From NCBI GenBank assembly GCA_964387075.1, contig CAYLVB010000002.1, forward strand, positions 248,001 to 312,000: a DNA stretch of 64,000 nt, read 5' to 3'. This document shows positions 17,896 to 27,531 of this stretch, one piece after another (within the stretch, counting starts at the first letter, position 1; every line of letters begins with the position of its first letter). Under the pieces are notes generated by a model, which was not told where the DNA came from, did no database searches, and saw only the letters and a list, made by a program, of their open reading frames with translations. This stretch comes from PALSA-968 sp964387075. GTDB lineage: Bacteria > Bacteroidota > Bacteroidia > B-17B0 > Aurantibacillaceae. A program made the position numbers and the translations under genes.

Positions 17896-17928
17896 AAAAA
17901 AATCGCGGGTCATGCCCGCGATTTTTTG
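17896..17928 (+). terminator. Intrinsic terminator
   Basis: AATCGCGGG / CCCGCGATT stem with a 5-nt TCATG loop and T6 tract, 28 nt after the DUF6089 gene. Confidence 0.92.
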
Positions 17929-18000
17929 TTTTATGGAATTGGGCAATTCCAGGCATCAAAATGGAAACAAGCCTCTAAAACAACCATAAAACTATACAAA

Positions 18001-21000
18001 ATGAGCCCTTCCCTTAAAAAACTGACCCGCGTTGCAGCCATTGGCGCCTCCACTTTATTGCTGGCGGCCTGGATAACCCCGCAGCGTTATTTCAACATGA
18101 TGACGGATAACGATTTCCTCATCGAACTGAAGAAAAAAGTAAGCGCTTTTAACGAGACGCTTCCCGAAGACCGGGTTTACCTGCATTTTGATAAGCTTTT
18201 TTACGAGCCCGGCGATGATATCTGGGTATCGGCTTACGTAAGGGATGGGCAGACTTTAAAACCCAGCACCAAAAGCGAGATCGTGCATGTTGAATTGCTC
18301 AATCCCAAAGGCGGAGTAGAGAAGAAGATCAGTATCATTACAAAGAACGGTAAAGCTGCCGGGGATTTTTCCCTTGATAAAGAAGCTTTGGGCGGTATGT
18401 ACAAGGTGCGCGCTTACACCAATTGGATGAAGAACGATAATGCGGAGAACGCGTTTGAGAGAGATGTACAGGTGCAGGATGTGGTTCTGCCTAACCTGAA
18501 AATGAAACTGGAGTTCGAAAAGAAAGCTTTCGGTGCCGGCGATGAGGTGGTCGCGAAACTTCAGCTGAACACCAACGAGAACAAACCTCTGTCCGACTAC
18601 AAGATAAAATATGTTGCCAACCTGGATGGAAAAAAATTCACCGAGAAGGCCGAGATCACCGATGAAGAGGGTGTGAAATACATCAAATTCCATTTACCCA
18701 AAGAGCTGAAGACCAGCGATGGTTTGTTGAACGTAATGATCGATTATAACGGGAATACGGAAAGTGTTTCTCGCTCTATCCCTATCATTCTAAACAAGAT
18801 CAACTTCACCATGTTCCCCGAGGGCGGCGACCTTGTGAGCGGATTACAAAGTAATGTTGCTTTCCGCGCGCTGAATGAGTTTGGAAAACCTGCCGATGTA
18901 GAAGGCGTGGTTCTTACCGAGAAAGGCAGCCAGGTGGCTTCCTTCAGCAGCTTCCACATGGGCATGGGCAGTTTTGCCATAGCCCCGCAACCTAAGGAAA
19001 AATACGTGGTGAAGATCACCAAGCCCGAAGGTATCGCAGAAACATTCGCTTTGCCCGAAGCTTTGTCGCGCGGTTATGTGCTGGATGTAGACAATGATAT
19101 TGACGGACAGGTAGCGGTGAATATCCGCACCACGGAGACCGAGGAACTTTCTTTGGTGGCACAGGAGCGCGGAAAGATCTATTACTCAACCGAGGTCAAT
19201 GCGAAAAAAGGAAATAACAAGATCGTTTTTTCAACCAATAACTTCCCCATCGGCGTTTTACAGATCACGCTGTTCGATTCCAAAGGTATCGAGCGCGCGG
19301 AACGTCTTGTGTTCGTGAACAAAGACAAGCAACTAAGCATAAACATTGAGACCGAAAAAGAAAAATACCTGCCCCGCGAAAAGGTTAAATTGAACATCAC
19401 TGTTAAGGACGAACGCGGTATGCCTATGCCTGCTAATCTTTCTTTAAGCGTGGTGAACGACCAGTTACTTTCTTTCGCTAACGATAAATCGGGCAACATC
19501 CTATCAGAGCTTTTGCTTCAGCAGGATATAAACGAAAAAGTAGAGGAGCCCGCTTTCTATTTCGATAAAAAAGAAGAGAAAGCGGATAAAGCACTGGATC
19601 ATTTATTGATGACCGCAGGATGGCGCCGTTTTACCTGGGAGAAAATGCTGACAGGCCCAGCTCCTGTGATCGCGTACAGCAACGAGAAAGCTACCCTGGC
19701 CGGACTTGTGGTAGATGCCTATACAGGAAAACCCATCATTAACGCCAGTGTGAAGATCGCGAACGGGAATGAGTTCAACAGCAACTGGGTGGGTAAATTC
19801 ACCATGAAGGGCGTTGATCTTTCCAATCCTGCCCATATTACATTTAAAGCAGCGGGGTACTCGCAGCAGGTACAGAACATCTACGCGTATAATGAGAACA
19901 TGGTTGTTTACCTGTATCCGCAACATTATTATGCACCTCATTACAGCAAAAAGCGCTATCGTAAAACAAAAAGCGCTGCCTTTGGCGGCGGCATGAATAA
20001 AGCCATTCCGGCAGAGGAAATGGTAGCGGATATGGAACCCATGGCCATGCCGGGAGCCGTTAACCTTGCCGGGATGGATATGGACCTTGAAGATAAGCCC
20101 ATGAAAGTAGCTTCTATGAAGCGCGATGAAGATAAAAAGGCAGTTGATGCCAGCAAGAATGCTGTTAAAAAGGGCGGGCTGGAGAATGAAAAACAAAAAA
20201 ACAAGGACCGGGTTGATGCTAATAATGGCCCTGTTCAGTCGCAGGCCGAAATTCTTGTGGACGACCTTCGCGCGAATCGTTTTGATGCCAAGGGCGGAAA
20301 AAAGGAAGAAGCTAATTTCAAGCAGCAGCAGCAAATGGCAAAGCAGTACTATCGCGCCCGCCAGTTTGCAGCTCCTGTTTACAAAGAGAATGAGAATGTA
20401 GAGACACGTACTGATTTTAGAAATACCATTTACTGGAATCCGGATGTAGAGATCGGTAACAGCGGTAAGAAATCACTTGAATTCTATACTTCCGATGATA
20501 TTACCTCGTTCCGTGTAACGGCTGAAGGTTTAAGCAACGATGGTTCTATTGGCAGAAGCGAAAAGAACTTCTTCACGCAATTGCCTTTCTCCATGCTTAC
20601 CAAGATACCGGTTGAGGTTGCTACTGAAGACATTGTTTCTATCCCTTTAACATTAAAGAATAATACAAAAGGTCCATTAGGTGGCGCGCTTACTATATCT
20701 GCCCCTGAAGCATTGAAAGAATTAGTAAAAATTCCGCTGGTGCAAACCATTATGCCGGGCGCTGCCAAAACCATTTACCTCGACTATAAAGTGCTGGATA
20801 AAATTGGTGTCGGTGAGTTCACTATTACTTTCAAGGCTTGTGGTTTGGGCGACGCATTCACTCAAAAAATAAAGATCGCTCCAAAAGGGTTCCCTGTAAC
20901 CGCTTCATTTGCGAGCCAGGAAGCTGAGAAAGAATTTACTTTCAGCATGAACAAAGTAGTGAACGGATCAGTAAAAGCTGTCTTCACGGCCTACCCAAGC

Positions 21001-22485
21001 GTTGTAAGCGACCTCATGACAGGTGTAGCCGGAATTTTACGCGAACCCGGCGGATGCTTCGAGCAAACCTCGATGAGCGCATGGCCTAATGCTATGGTGT
21101 TGGATTATCTGAAATCGACCGAAAGCAAAGATGATAAAACGCTTGCTTATGCCAACCAGTTATTGGACCGCGGTTACAAACGCCTCACCACTTTTGAAAC
21201 TGCCACCAAAGGATACGAATGGTTTGGAGCCTCACCCGCGCACGAAGGCTTAACGGCCTATGGCGTGATGGAATTCACCGACATGAAGAAAGCCGGTGGC
21301 GATGTGGATCAGAAAATGATCGATCGCACCGCCGAATGGCTACTGTCGCATAAAGACGGCAAGGGTAATTTTGCGCGTAAGACCGGCGGTTACCATGCTT
21401 TTGGAAGCATCAGCGATGATGTGACGAATGCCTACATCGTGTACGCTTTGGCTGAAGCAGGATACACCGATCTGAAGAACGAGTTCAATACTTCACTGAA
21501 AAAAGCACAGGAAACGAAAGATCCTTACCTGCTTGCCATGATGGCCAATGCGGCCATAAAATTGGGTGAGACCAAGAAAGCTGATGAGGTCATTAGTCAA
21601 TTGCTGAACATGCAGGCCAAAGACGGCAGCTGGACAGGCACAACACACTCGATCACCTATTCGCAAGGCCAATCGCTTACTATCGAAACCACTTCTATCA
21701 TGATCCAGGCACTCATTAAAGAGAATGGCAAGCATGCAGGAGCGCTCAACAGCGCGGTGCAGTATCTTACCAATAGCCGCAGCGGGTACGGAGTATTTGG
21801 CAGCACACAGGGAACAGTACTCGCTCTGAAGGCGCTTACTGAATATGCTAAGTTCAGCAAGAAGACCACCGAGGATGGAACCATTGTTGTGTATGTGGAT
21901 GGTAAAAAAGCCGGAGAAAAGTCTTACAAGGCCGGCGACAAAGGCGCCATCACGATGGAAGGTTTGGAAAAATTCATCACTGCCGAAGGAAAGCATGATG
22001 TAAAGGTGAAATTCATCGGCGTGAAGAACCCACTTCCTTATTCTGTAGCCATCAGTTGGAATACTTCGCTGCCTAACAGTAATAAAGAATGTGTGGTTGG
22101 TTTACAAACAGAATATGCCACAAAGACGGTTAATGTTGGAGAGACGGTTCGCTTAAAAGCAACTGTAACCAATAAAAAGGACAGCGAAATTCCCAGTGCG
22201 ATGGCTATCGTCGGTATTCCGGCTGGTTTCACGGTGCAGCCCTGGCAGCTAAAAGAACTGCAGGAGAAACATGTATTTGACTATTACGAGATCCTGGGCA
22301 ACAACATCGCCATCTATTATCGTGGAATGGGCCCTAAAGCTGTGAAGGAGATCAATCTCGACCTGAAAGCAGAAATGCCAGGCGAGTATGATGCTCCCGC
22401 TTCTTCGGCCTACCTGTATTACACCAACGAGTTCAAAACCTGGTGCGGTACCGACAAATTAGTGATCAATAAGAAAAACGGATAA
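18001..22485 (+). CDS. Alpha-2-macroglobulin-like protein with thioester motif
   Basis: A 1494-residue envelope protein. The start at 18001 gives a signal-anchor (VAAIGASTLLLAAWITP). Macroglobulin-type beta domains cover about residues 45-600 (YLHFDKLFYEPGDDIWV; MFPEGGDLVSG), followed by a carboxypeptidase-regulatory-like fold (LAGLVVDAYTGKPI). A charged, Gln-rich low-complexity stretch lies near 660-790. Next come the A2M domain (TIYWNPDVEIG) and the thioester domain with EPGGCFEQTSMS: C1019 and Q1022 would form the internal thioester, in the C-x-E-Q form seen in bacterial members. An alpha/alpha toroid and a receptor-binding-like beta domain complete it. Bacterial A2Ms are thought to trap attacking proteases in the periplasm. 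The usual penicillin-binding protein 1C partner is absent; a small exported protein follows by 14 nt. Confidence 0.85.
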   Translation: MSPSLKKLTRVAAIGASTLLLAAWITPQRYFNMMTDNDFLIELKKKVSAFNETLPEDRVYLHFDKLFYEPGDDIWVSAYVRDGQTLKPSTKSEIVHVELLNPKGGVEKKISIITKNGKAAGDFSLDKEALGGMYKVRAYTNWMKNDNAENAFERDVQVQDVVLPNLKMKLEFEKKAFGAGDEVVAKLQLNTNENKPLSDYKIKYVANLDGKKFTEKAEITDEEGVKYIKFHLPKELKTSDGLLNVMIDYNGNTESVSRSIPIILNKINFTMFPEGGDLVSGLQSNVAFRALNEFGKPADVEGVVLTEKGSQVASFSSFHMGMGSFAIAPQPKEKYVVKITKPEGIAETFALPEALSRGYVLDVDNDIDGQVAVNIRTTETEELSLVAQERGKIYYSTEVNAKKGNNKIVFSTNNFPIGVLQITLFDSKGIERAERLVFVNKDKQLSINIETEKEKYLPREKVKLNITVKDERGMPMPANLSLSVVNDQLLSFANDKSGNILSELLLQQDINEKVEEPAFYFDKKEEKADKALDHLLMTAGWRRFTWEKMLTGPAPVIAYSNEKATLAGLVVDAYTGKPIINASVKIANGNEFNSNWVGKFTMKGVDLSNPAHITFKAAGYSQQVQNIYAYNENMVVYLYPQHYYAPHYSKKRYRKTKSAAFGGGMNKAIPAEEMVADMEPMAMPGAVNLAGMDMDLEDKPMKVASMKRDEDKKAVDASKNAVKKGGLENEKQKNKDRVDANNGPVQSQAEILVDDLRANRFDAKGGKKEEANFKQQQQMAKQYYRARQFAAPVYKENENVETRTDFRNTIYWNPDVEIGNSGKKSLEFYTSDDITSFRVTAEGLSNDGSIGRSEKNFFTQLPFSMLTKIPVEVATEDIVSIPLTLKNNTKGPLGGALTISAPEALKELVKIPLVQTIMPGAAKTIYLDYKVLDKIGVGEFTITFKACGLGDAFTQKIKIAPKGFPVTASFASQEAEKEFTFSMNKVVNGSVKAVFTAYPSVVSDLMTGVAGILREPGGCFEQTSMSAWPNAMVLDYLKSTESKDDKTLAYANQLLDRGYKRLTTFETATKGYEWFGASPAHEGLTAYGVMEFTDMKKAGGDVDQKMIDRTAEWLLSHKDGKGNFARKTGGYHAFGSISDDVTNAYIVYALAEAGYTDLKNEFNTSLKKAQETKDPYLLAMMANAAIKLGETKKADEVISQLLNMQAKDGSWTGTTHSITYSQGQSLTIETTSIMIQALIKENGKHAGALNSAVQYLTNSRSGYGVFGSTQGTVLALKALTEYAKFSKKTTEDGTIVVYVDGKKAGEKSYKAGDKGAITMEGLEKFITAEGKHDVKVKFIGVKNPLPYSVAISWNTSLPNSNKECVVGLQTEYATKTVNVGETVRLKATVTNKKDSEIPSAMAIVGIPAGFTVQPWQLKELQEKHVFDYYEILGNNIAIYYRGMGPKAVKEINLDLKAEMPGEYDAPASSAYLYYTNEFKTWCGTDKLVINKKNG

Positions 22486-22499
22486 TAGATTAAGTTCAA

Positions 22500-22865
22500 A
22501 TGAGCACAAAATTCAAATACACCGCTTTATGTTTCCTGGTCCTGCTTGGCACGCGCCTGCTCTGCGCGCCGGGCGGGCCGGAAACAGACTCCACCAAAAG
22601 CAAGTATGCCATCACCGATCCGCGTAATCCCAATTGTCCTTGTCACCAGTACCAGGCTATTGCCGACAAGGAATACGCCCGGCTTACTAATAAAGGTGAG
22701 AACAAGGGGAGCCTTGCGGTGAAAGGAGCCGATGAGACAGGTCGTGTTAAATTAAAGAAGGTTCACAACCACAAATGGTTCTGGGCCTCAACCAAAGGAC
22801 ATAAGGTAAAGGAAAAGAAGCGGAAATGTTTCCGGGACAGGCTATCCCGGTGCTTTCACTTCTGA
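22500..22865 (+). CDS. Small exported basic protein, unassigned
   Basis: A 121-residue protein with a signal peptide (KYTALCFLVLLGTRLLCAPGG). The mature part has an NPNCPCHQYQAIADKEY motif, then a Lys-rich region (KLKKVHNHKWFWAS) and a C-terminal CFRDRLSRCFHF. The four cysteines (CPC plus C-x7-C) could bind metal or form disulphides. I do not recognise the family. It follows the A2M-like gene by 14 nt with no promoter between and is closed by a terminator, so it is probably made together with that protein and may act in the same compartment. Confidence 0.72.
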   Translation: MSTKFKYTALCFLVLLGTRLLCAPGGPETDSTKSKYAITDPRNPNCPCHQYQAIADKEYARLTNKGENKGSLAVKGADETGRVKLKKVHNHKWFWASTKGHKVKEKKRKCFRDRLSRCFHF

Positions 22866-22870
22866 AAAAG

Positions 22871-22900
22871 AAAAACCCCCGCTAAAAGCGAGGGTTTTTT
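22871..22900. terminator. Intrinsic terminator between converging genes
   Basis: CCCcCGCT / AGCGaGGG stem (one mismatch), AA loop, flanked by A5 and T6, so it may serve both the plus-strand A2M unit and the minus-strand T9SS gene that ends at 22917. Confidence 0.85.
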
Positions 22901-22916
22901 ATGAGTTGGTAATTTG

Positions 22917-25469
22917 TTAGTGCTGTATCACCAGCTTGTGAATATGCTGCCCGCTGTCATTTTTCAGTTTGAGGTAATAAACCCCGTTTGCAAGACCGGA
23001 AACATGTATCTTTTGTTCGACCGATGAGATTTTCTCTGACCGTATCGTTTGCCCTAAGGCGTTGTTTATCTCAAAGGAACAATTGCTGCATGTTTTGCCC
23101 AGCTTCACAGTGATCTCATTGGTGGCCGGGTTCGGATACACAAAGAAATTGTTTTGCAGACCATTCTCTGTGATACCGATCGCTGCCGCGGTTCGGTTAT
23201 TGGTGATGTTGGATTTGGAACGAACGATCGTACTTTGATTTCCATTCTGATCAAAGCGCGCCGTGGTCACACAAGGTGTTGGAGGATCGGCATATATGGC
23301 GTACCAGTTTGTGTCTCCGGCAACAGGAAAGGCATCCGTATAACTGTTTTGACATACCACAAATCCGCACCACGGTGTTGTATTTAAGTATTCCCATCCG
23401 TTGGTGATCGTATAGCGCCAAACATCAAAGCTTCCGTAGGTAAAGCCGAAATAATTATCCCAGCTCAGGTTATTCACGCCGCCAATACCGGCGTTTACCT
23501 GGAGGTGTATGGTCTTATGATAAGAGCTCATCGCGCCTTCGTTACCACAGGAATCAACAGCGGAGATCTTGTACTTCCATGATTTGACCATAGGATTGGC
23601 ACCCACGTGAACAAACTCGCTTAAGTTCCCGGCGGGCACAGTCCCTACTAATTGATAATTATTAAAACTGCCTATCTCGCAATAGATCTTAAATTCTTTG
23701 ATGCCAACAGCTCCTGTCTTATCCCATGCCACCAAATTGTTGCGGGTAATTGTATCAACAGTTACCAAACAGATCTCCGGTTGATAAACAATATTCGACG
23801 CAGGAACTGGATACGTAGTATAGGTCATGCATCCATTCCCGTCAATAACACCCAGCGAATAGGTGCCAGGCATTAGCCCTGTAACATCTTCGGTTGAAGC
23901 CCCGTTACTCCAGCTATAAGTATAGGGAGGTTGCCCTCCGCTGGTAATAATGTCGATAGCTCCGGGGCCATTGGCGCTGCAGTTTCCGGCTGTAATGCCA
24001 TTAAGGGTAAGCGTTGCCCCGGCAGTATTGGTAGAAACCATTACCTGGGCGCTTTGCTGGCAAGAGGCATTATCAGTAACTACTACTGTATAAAGCCCCG
24101 CTGCTAAAGCCGTAGCGGTTTGGGTGGTTTGCGAAGCCGCATTGGCACTCCATTGGTAAGTATAACCGGATGTGCCGCCACTTACATTCGCTGTTGCATC
24201 ACCTGTGCTGTTTGAACAACCTGAAGGGTTAGTGCTGAACGTAATACTGATCGGAGCGGGCTCTGTTATTGAATAGGTACCTACAACTTCGCAGCCCGTC
24301 GAGTCGGCGATAGTAACTACATACGTTCCCGCCATCAAATTAGAAAGTGTAGAAGTTGTTGCTCCGTTGGTCCAGGCATAGGTATAAGGCAAGGTACCAC
24401 CCGCAACACTTACAGTTAAACTACCGGTACTACCACCGGGACAAGTAACATTGGTTGAGTTGCTAAGAGTGACTTGAGGCCCGTTACTGCTGTTTACGGT
24501 AACAAGTGTGCTTGTAATGCAACCGTATAGATCAGAAACTGTTAATTGATATTGTCCGCTATATAAACTGTCGGCCGTTGCCAGCGAGTCACCGGATGAC
24601 CATTGGTAGGTATACGGAGCGCTTCCGCTTGTAACTGTAGCGGTTGCCGAACCGTCGCTGAAACTGCAGGTCGCCGGATTTACGGTTACCGTACTGATAA
24701 CTGGAACCGGGTTAACAGTAATGGTTTTAGAAACGCCTGCGGTGTCACCACAGGCGGTTGCGGTCACAGAAATAGTTCCTGCTGTAGAACCAATGGCAAC
24801 ATTTACATTGGCTGTTCCCTGCCCCGACACGATGGAAGAGCCCGATGGAACTGTCCATGTATAGCTTGCACCCGTGCCCAACGAAGGAACGCTATAGATA
24901 TTTCCATTAGTACCGATACATGCATCTGCAGCGCCGCTTATTGGCCCAACGGTTAATGTATTTGAAGGGCAGGAAGCAAAATTCCACCCGCTGTTGCCGG
25001 TTACATTGGTGCTTATCGAAGCGTAGAACGAAGCGCCTCCCGTAGCGTTGATATTAGACAAGGAGAGATAGCTGCAGCATACGTTACAGGCATTCTTACT
25101 GATCATGGCCTGGGTTGACGTAGTAGACGCGATGGTGATCAACGACGCAGAGGCGCCGTTAGCAACAAAACCGAGGTTTACAAACTGTGTTGTGCTTTGT
25201 GTTAAAGTGTATGTTCTTCCTTGGGTAAAGATCAAACTATCGTAGGTATTACTTCCTTTGATGGTTCCATTATTCAGGAAGGTTGCTTTCTTAAAGGTAT
25301 AACCGGTTCCATTAAAAGTGCTAGCCTGGCTGAAAGTAACTTTTTCAAATGAATGACTATTACCGTTGAGCGTTGATACACCCGTAAAAGTAATATTCTT
25401 AAATGAATTGGTGTTATTGTTGATCGTTCCCGTTCCCGGGAATGTAATGTTGCTGGTGAAAATATTATT
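22917..25469 (-). CDS. T9SS type A adhesin-like protein, 3' portion (up to assembly gap)
   Basis: Open frame of about 850 residues from the N gap to the stop. It begins in a repeat-type beta-solenoid region (FTSNITFPGTGTINN; TYDSLIFTQGRTYTLTQ). After that come a PKD-like domain (ASYTWTVPSGSS), about four SprB-type repeats (CSFSDGSATATVTSGSAPYT; CPGGSTGSLTVSVAGG; CSNSTGDATANVSGG; CSANGPGAIDIITSGG), a fibronectin-like segment and a type A sorting domain (FFVYPNPATNEITVKLGK; LANGVYYLKLKN). It is almost certainly the same gene as the part upstream of the gap: the frames differ only because the gap length is arbitrary. Predicted surface-exposed T9SS cargo. Confidence 0.85.
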   Translation of the reverse strand, partial: NNIFTSNITFPGTGTINNNTNSFKNITFTGVSTLNGNSHSFEKVTFSQASTFNGTGYTFKKATFLNNGTIKGSNTYDSLIFTQGRTYTLTQSTTQFVNLGFVANGASASLITIASTTSTQAMISKNACNVCCSYLSLSNINATGGASFYASISTNVTGNSGWNFASCPSNTLTVGPISGAADACIGTNGNIYSVPSLGTGASYTWTVPSGSSIVSGQGTANVNVAIGSTAGTISVTATACGDTAGVSKTITVNPVPVISTVTVNPATCSFSDGSATATVTSGSAPYTYQWSSGDSLATADSLYSGQYQLTVSDLYGCITSTLVTVNSSNGPQVTLSNSTNVTCPGGSTGSLTVSVAGGTLPYTYAWTNGATTSTLSNLMAGTYVVTIADSTGCEVVGTYSITEPAPISITFSTNPSGCSNSTGDATANVSGGTSGYTYQWSANAASQTTQTATALAAGLYTVVVTDNASCQQSAQVMVSTNTAGATLTLNGITAGNCSANGPGAIDIITSGGQPPYTYSWSNGASTEDVTGLMPGTYSLGVIDGNGCMTYTTYPVPASNIVYQPEICLVTVDTITRNNLVAWDKTGAVGIKEFKIYCEIGSFNNYQLVGTVPAGNLSEFVHVGANPMVKSWKYKISAVDSCGNEGAMSSYHKTIHLQVNAGIGGVNNLSWDNYFGFTYGSFDVWRYTITNGWEYLNTTPWCGFVVCQNSYTDAFPVAGDTNWYAIYADPPTPCVTTARFDQNGNQSTIVRSKSNITNNRTAAAIGITENGLQNNFFVYPNPATNEITVKLGKTCSNCSFEINNALGQTIRSEKISSVEQKIHVSGLANGVYYLKLKNDSGQHIHKLVIQH
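25415..25469 (+). repeat. 55-bp perfect direct repeat, copy 1 (abuts the N gap)
   Basis: Identical to 26110-26164 over all 55 bases up to the first N, with near-identity continuing eight more bases to the left (one mismatch at 25414). It encodes the FTSNITFPGTGTINN unit of the adhesin-like gene. The gap begins where the repeat meets the end of assembled sequence. Confidence 0.95.
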
Positions 25470-25569
25470 NNNNNNNNNNNNNNNNNNNNNNNNNNNNNNN
25501 NNNNNNNNNNNNNNNNNNNNNNNNNNNNNNNNNNNNNNNNNNNNNNNNNNNNNNNNNNNNNNNNNNNNN
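25470..25569. other. Assembly gap (100 N)
   Basis: Exactly 100 N, the conventional length for a scaffold gap of unknown size. It interrupts the repetitive T9SS gene, so the true length and repeat number of that gene are unknown. Confidence 0.98.
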
Positions 25570-27139
25570 TACCGGTGCCGCCGATCCAATATAAATTTTG
25601 CGGGGCGGGTAAATTGATCGCCCACCCTGTATTATTGCCCAGGTCAGTACAGTTGTTGGCTGTGAAGGTTGCTCCGCCATTTGCGTTGATATCTTTTAAG
25701 CGAACATAGTTTGCTGTTATAGCCGGTAAGGAAGAGCTAATGGTTGCCTGTGTGCCGGCGGTAGAAGAAGAGATGGCAATAGGTTGTCCGCATGTTCCAT
25801 TGGCATCAAAGTAGTTGTTAATAGTTTGAGTGGTACCGCTTCCCAATGTATAATTTTTTTGCGGAGAAAATATCAAACTGTCATAAGTGCTGTTTCCGCT
25901 AATAGTTCCGTCACCCAGAAAAGTGGCTTTTCCAAAATCGTGTCCGGCAGCGGAAAGTGTGCCGTTCTGCAGGAACCTGAGTGTATTGGCAGTTAGACCG
26001 CTGGCGGCCAGGGATGATGTTTGGGTAATAATAACATTTCCAAAAATGTGATTGGACCCGGTGATGGTTGCCGTAGTAGAAAAGAGCACGTCGGCGAATG
26101 TATTGGTGCTATTGTTGATCGTTCCCGTTCCCGGGAATGTAATGTTGCTGGTGAAAATATTATTGCTTCCGCTCACCGATCCGTTGCCGGCCCATGTAAC
26201 GGCATTATAGGTGTTACCGTTACCGGCGGTGTTACCGGTGTTTTGGAATGCGAGCGAAAGGAAAGTAGCGCTGGTGGTGGTAACATTACCGGTGGTGCCT
26301 TTAAATGTAACGCTGTTAAAGAAAATACCTCCTGAAAGAGTCTGAGTGCCGCTTGAAGTCTGAAAAATAACCACGTTGTAGCTGGCATTTCCGCCATACA
26401 AGGTCTGGTTAGATGGGCTGTTGATATTAATGGTGGAAGTGCCTGCGGAAAAGGTATAATTTGAACCGATCAGCGACCAGGCTAAGGTTGTTGAACCATC
26501 GCTTCCCGAGCCGGTTATGTTTACGTTCGAAGAGCCCAGGTCAAGATTACGCGCGTTGGTGTAATTAGAAAGAAAAGCGTTGGTGGTAAAATTCTGGTTG
26601 TTGGTTACCAGGCTACCATTAACGAGATACACGTTTTTGGTTGCGGCAGTGATAAAAGCATCCTGCAAGGTCCATTCGCCACCCACGCCGTCAAAATAAA
26701 CGTGACCGCCAAACGTTTTACCCGCAGAGGTTATGGTTTTGCCGGTAGTGGTGGCTTTAAAGTTTATCCTTCCCGTAAAGTTATTGGTCATTCCGGATAT
26801 AAAAGTGAGCGATCCGTGTACGTCAAGGGTAAAAGTACCCGCTATACTTGGTGAATTAGTGGCTCCGGTCCAGTCCATATTTGCGCAGGCAGAGTTTACG
26901 TTTATGGTAACAGTTTGCGCGGCAGCTGTAAAGGAGTTCGCATCAAAAAAAACATTATCCGCGAAGGTTGGCACCAGTCCTCCTGAAGTTCCACCGCTGG
27001 AGGTAGCCCAGTGAGCAACATCGTTATAGTTACCGGATCCGCCTATCCAATAATAATTGGTTGCTTTACCGCTTAACAATAAAAATAAGGTTAGAGCCAG
27101 TGTCAAACGTGCTGCCTTGTGTGTGTTGTTTGTTTTCAT
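25570..27139 (-). CDS. T9SS adhesin-like protein, 5' portion (up to assembly gap)
   Basis: Start at ATG 27139 with a signal peptide (AARLTLALTLFLLLSGKA), then NYYWIGGSGNYNDVAHWA, a motif found at the start of long beta-solenoid surface proteins of Bacteroidota. About 500 residues of Ser/Thr/Asn/Gly-rich short-strand repeats follow (STININSPSNQTLYGGNAS; SNNIFTSNITFPGTGTINN). Just before the gap a second LYWIGGTG motif appears, so a second copy of the whole module starts there and is mostly missing. Downstream of the gap the frame continues in equivalent repeat sequence. The gene has a consensus promoter about 80 bp upstream. Confidence 0.87.
26110..26164 (+). repeat. 55-bp perfect direct repeat, copy 2
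   Basis: Second copy of 25415-25469, 695 bp away in the scaffold coordinates, in the first module of the adhesin-like gene. The protein modules around both copies are also similar, so this is the core of a larger module duplication. Confidence 0.95.
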
Positions 27140-27218
27140 GTTTTGATACTTGGAATTCGTTGTTCGATATAAGATTTTAGGAACCCGGTTTTAACCAGGC
27201 CTCACATTAAAAAGAGAA

Positions 27219-27249
27219 TCAAATGTATAGCATAAAATCAAGCCTTACA
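27219..27249 (-). promoter_or_regulatory. Consensus promoter of the adhesin-like gene
   Basis: On the minus strand TTG (27249-27247), 20 bp, TACATTTG (27226-27219), a full consensus match using the same -7 octamer as the LON-domain gene. It leaves a leader of roughly 70 nt. Confidence 0.8.
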
Positions 27250-27428
27250 AATTAATTATTTTCGCGTTGTCCATTGATAATCATTTTGATAGGGGGTCGC
27301 CGAAGCCTTGATCCGGGACTGGAAAGCGGCCTAAAATAGTTTAAGGAATACCGCTGCAACATGAACATACCGAACCAAAAGGGTTTGTTCATTGGCTCAG
27401 CTCAAATTTTCTGATCGGGTTTAATCTC

Positions 27429-27458
27429 TTGCATTATTTGGTAAAACGCATACCTTAG
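27429..27458 (+). promoter_or_regulatory. Possible promoter of the VOC gene
   Basis: TTG (27429-27431), 19 bp, TACCTTAG (27451-27458) has one mismatch to TAnnTTTG. The rest of the 392-bp divergent region 27140-27531 shows no gene; apart from this site and the promoter on the other strand I see nothing definite in it. Confidence 0.45.
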
Positions 27459-27531
27459 CATTCCGTTTTTTGAGTATGTATTTACCGGGGTAGCCGAAAA
27501 CCGAACAGAGTAGGCGAATAAAATTTTAGCT

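Noticed and set aside
25274..25625. Protein continuing in frame through the N gap from either side.
   Set aside because: The gap length is arbitrary, so the frame on the far side is meaningless; the two coding parts were annotated up to the gap edges only.
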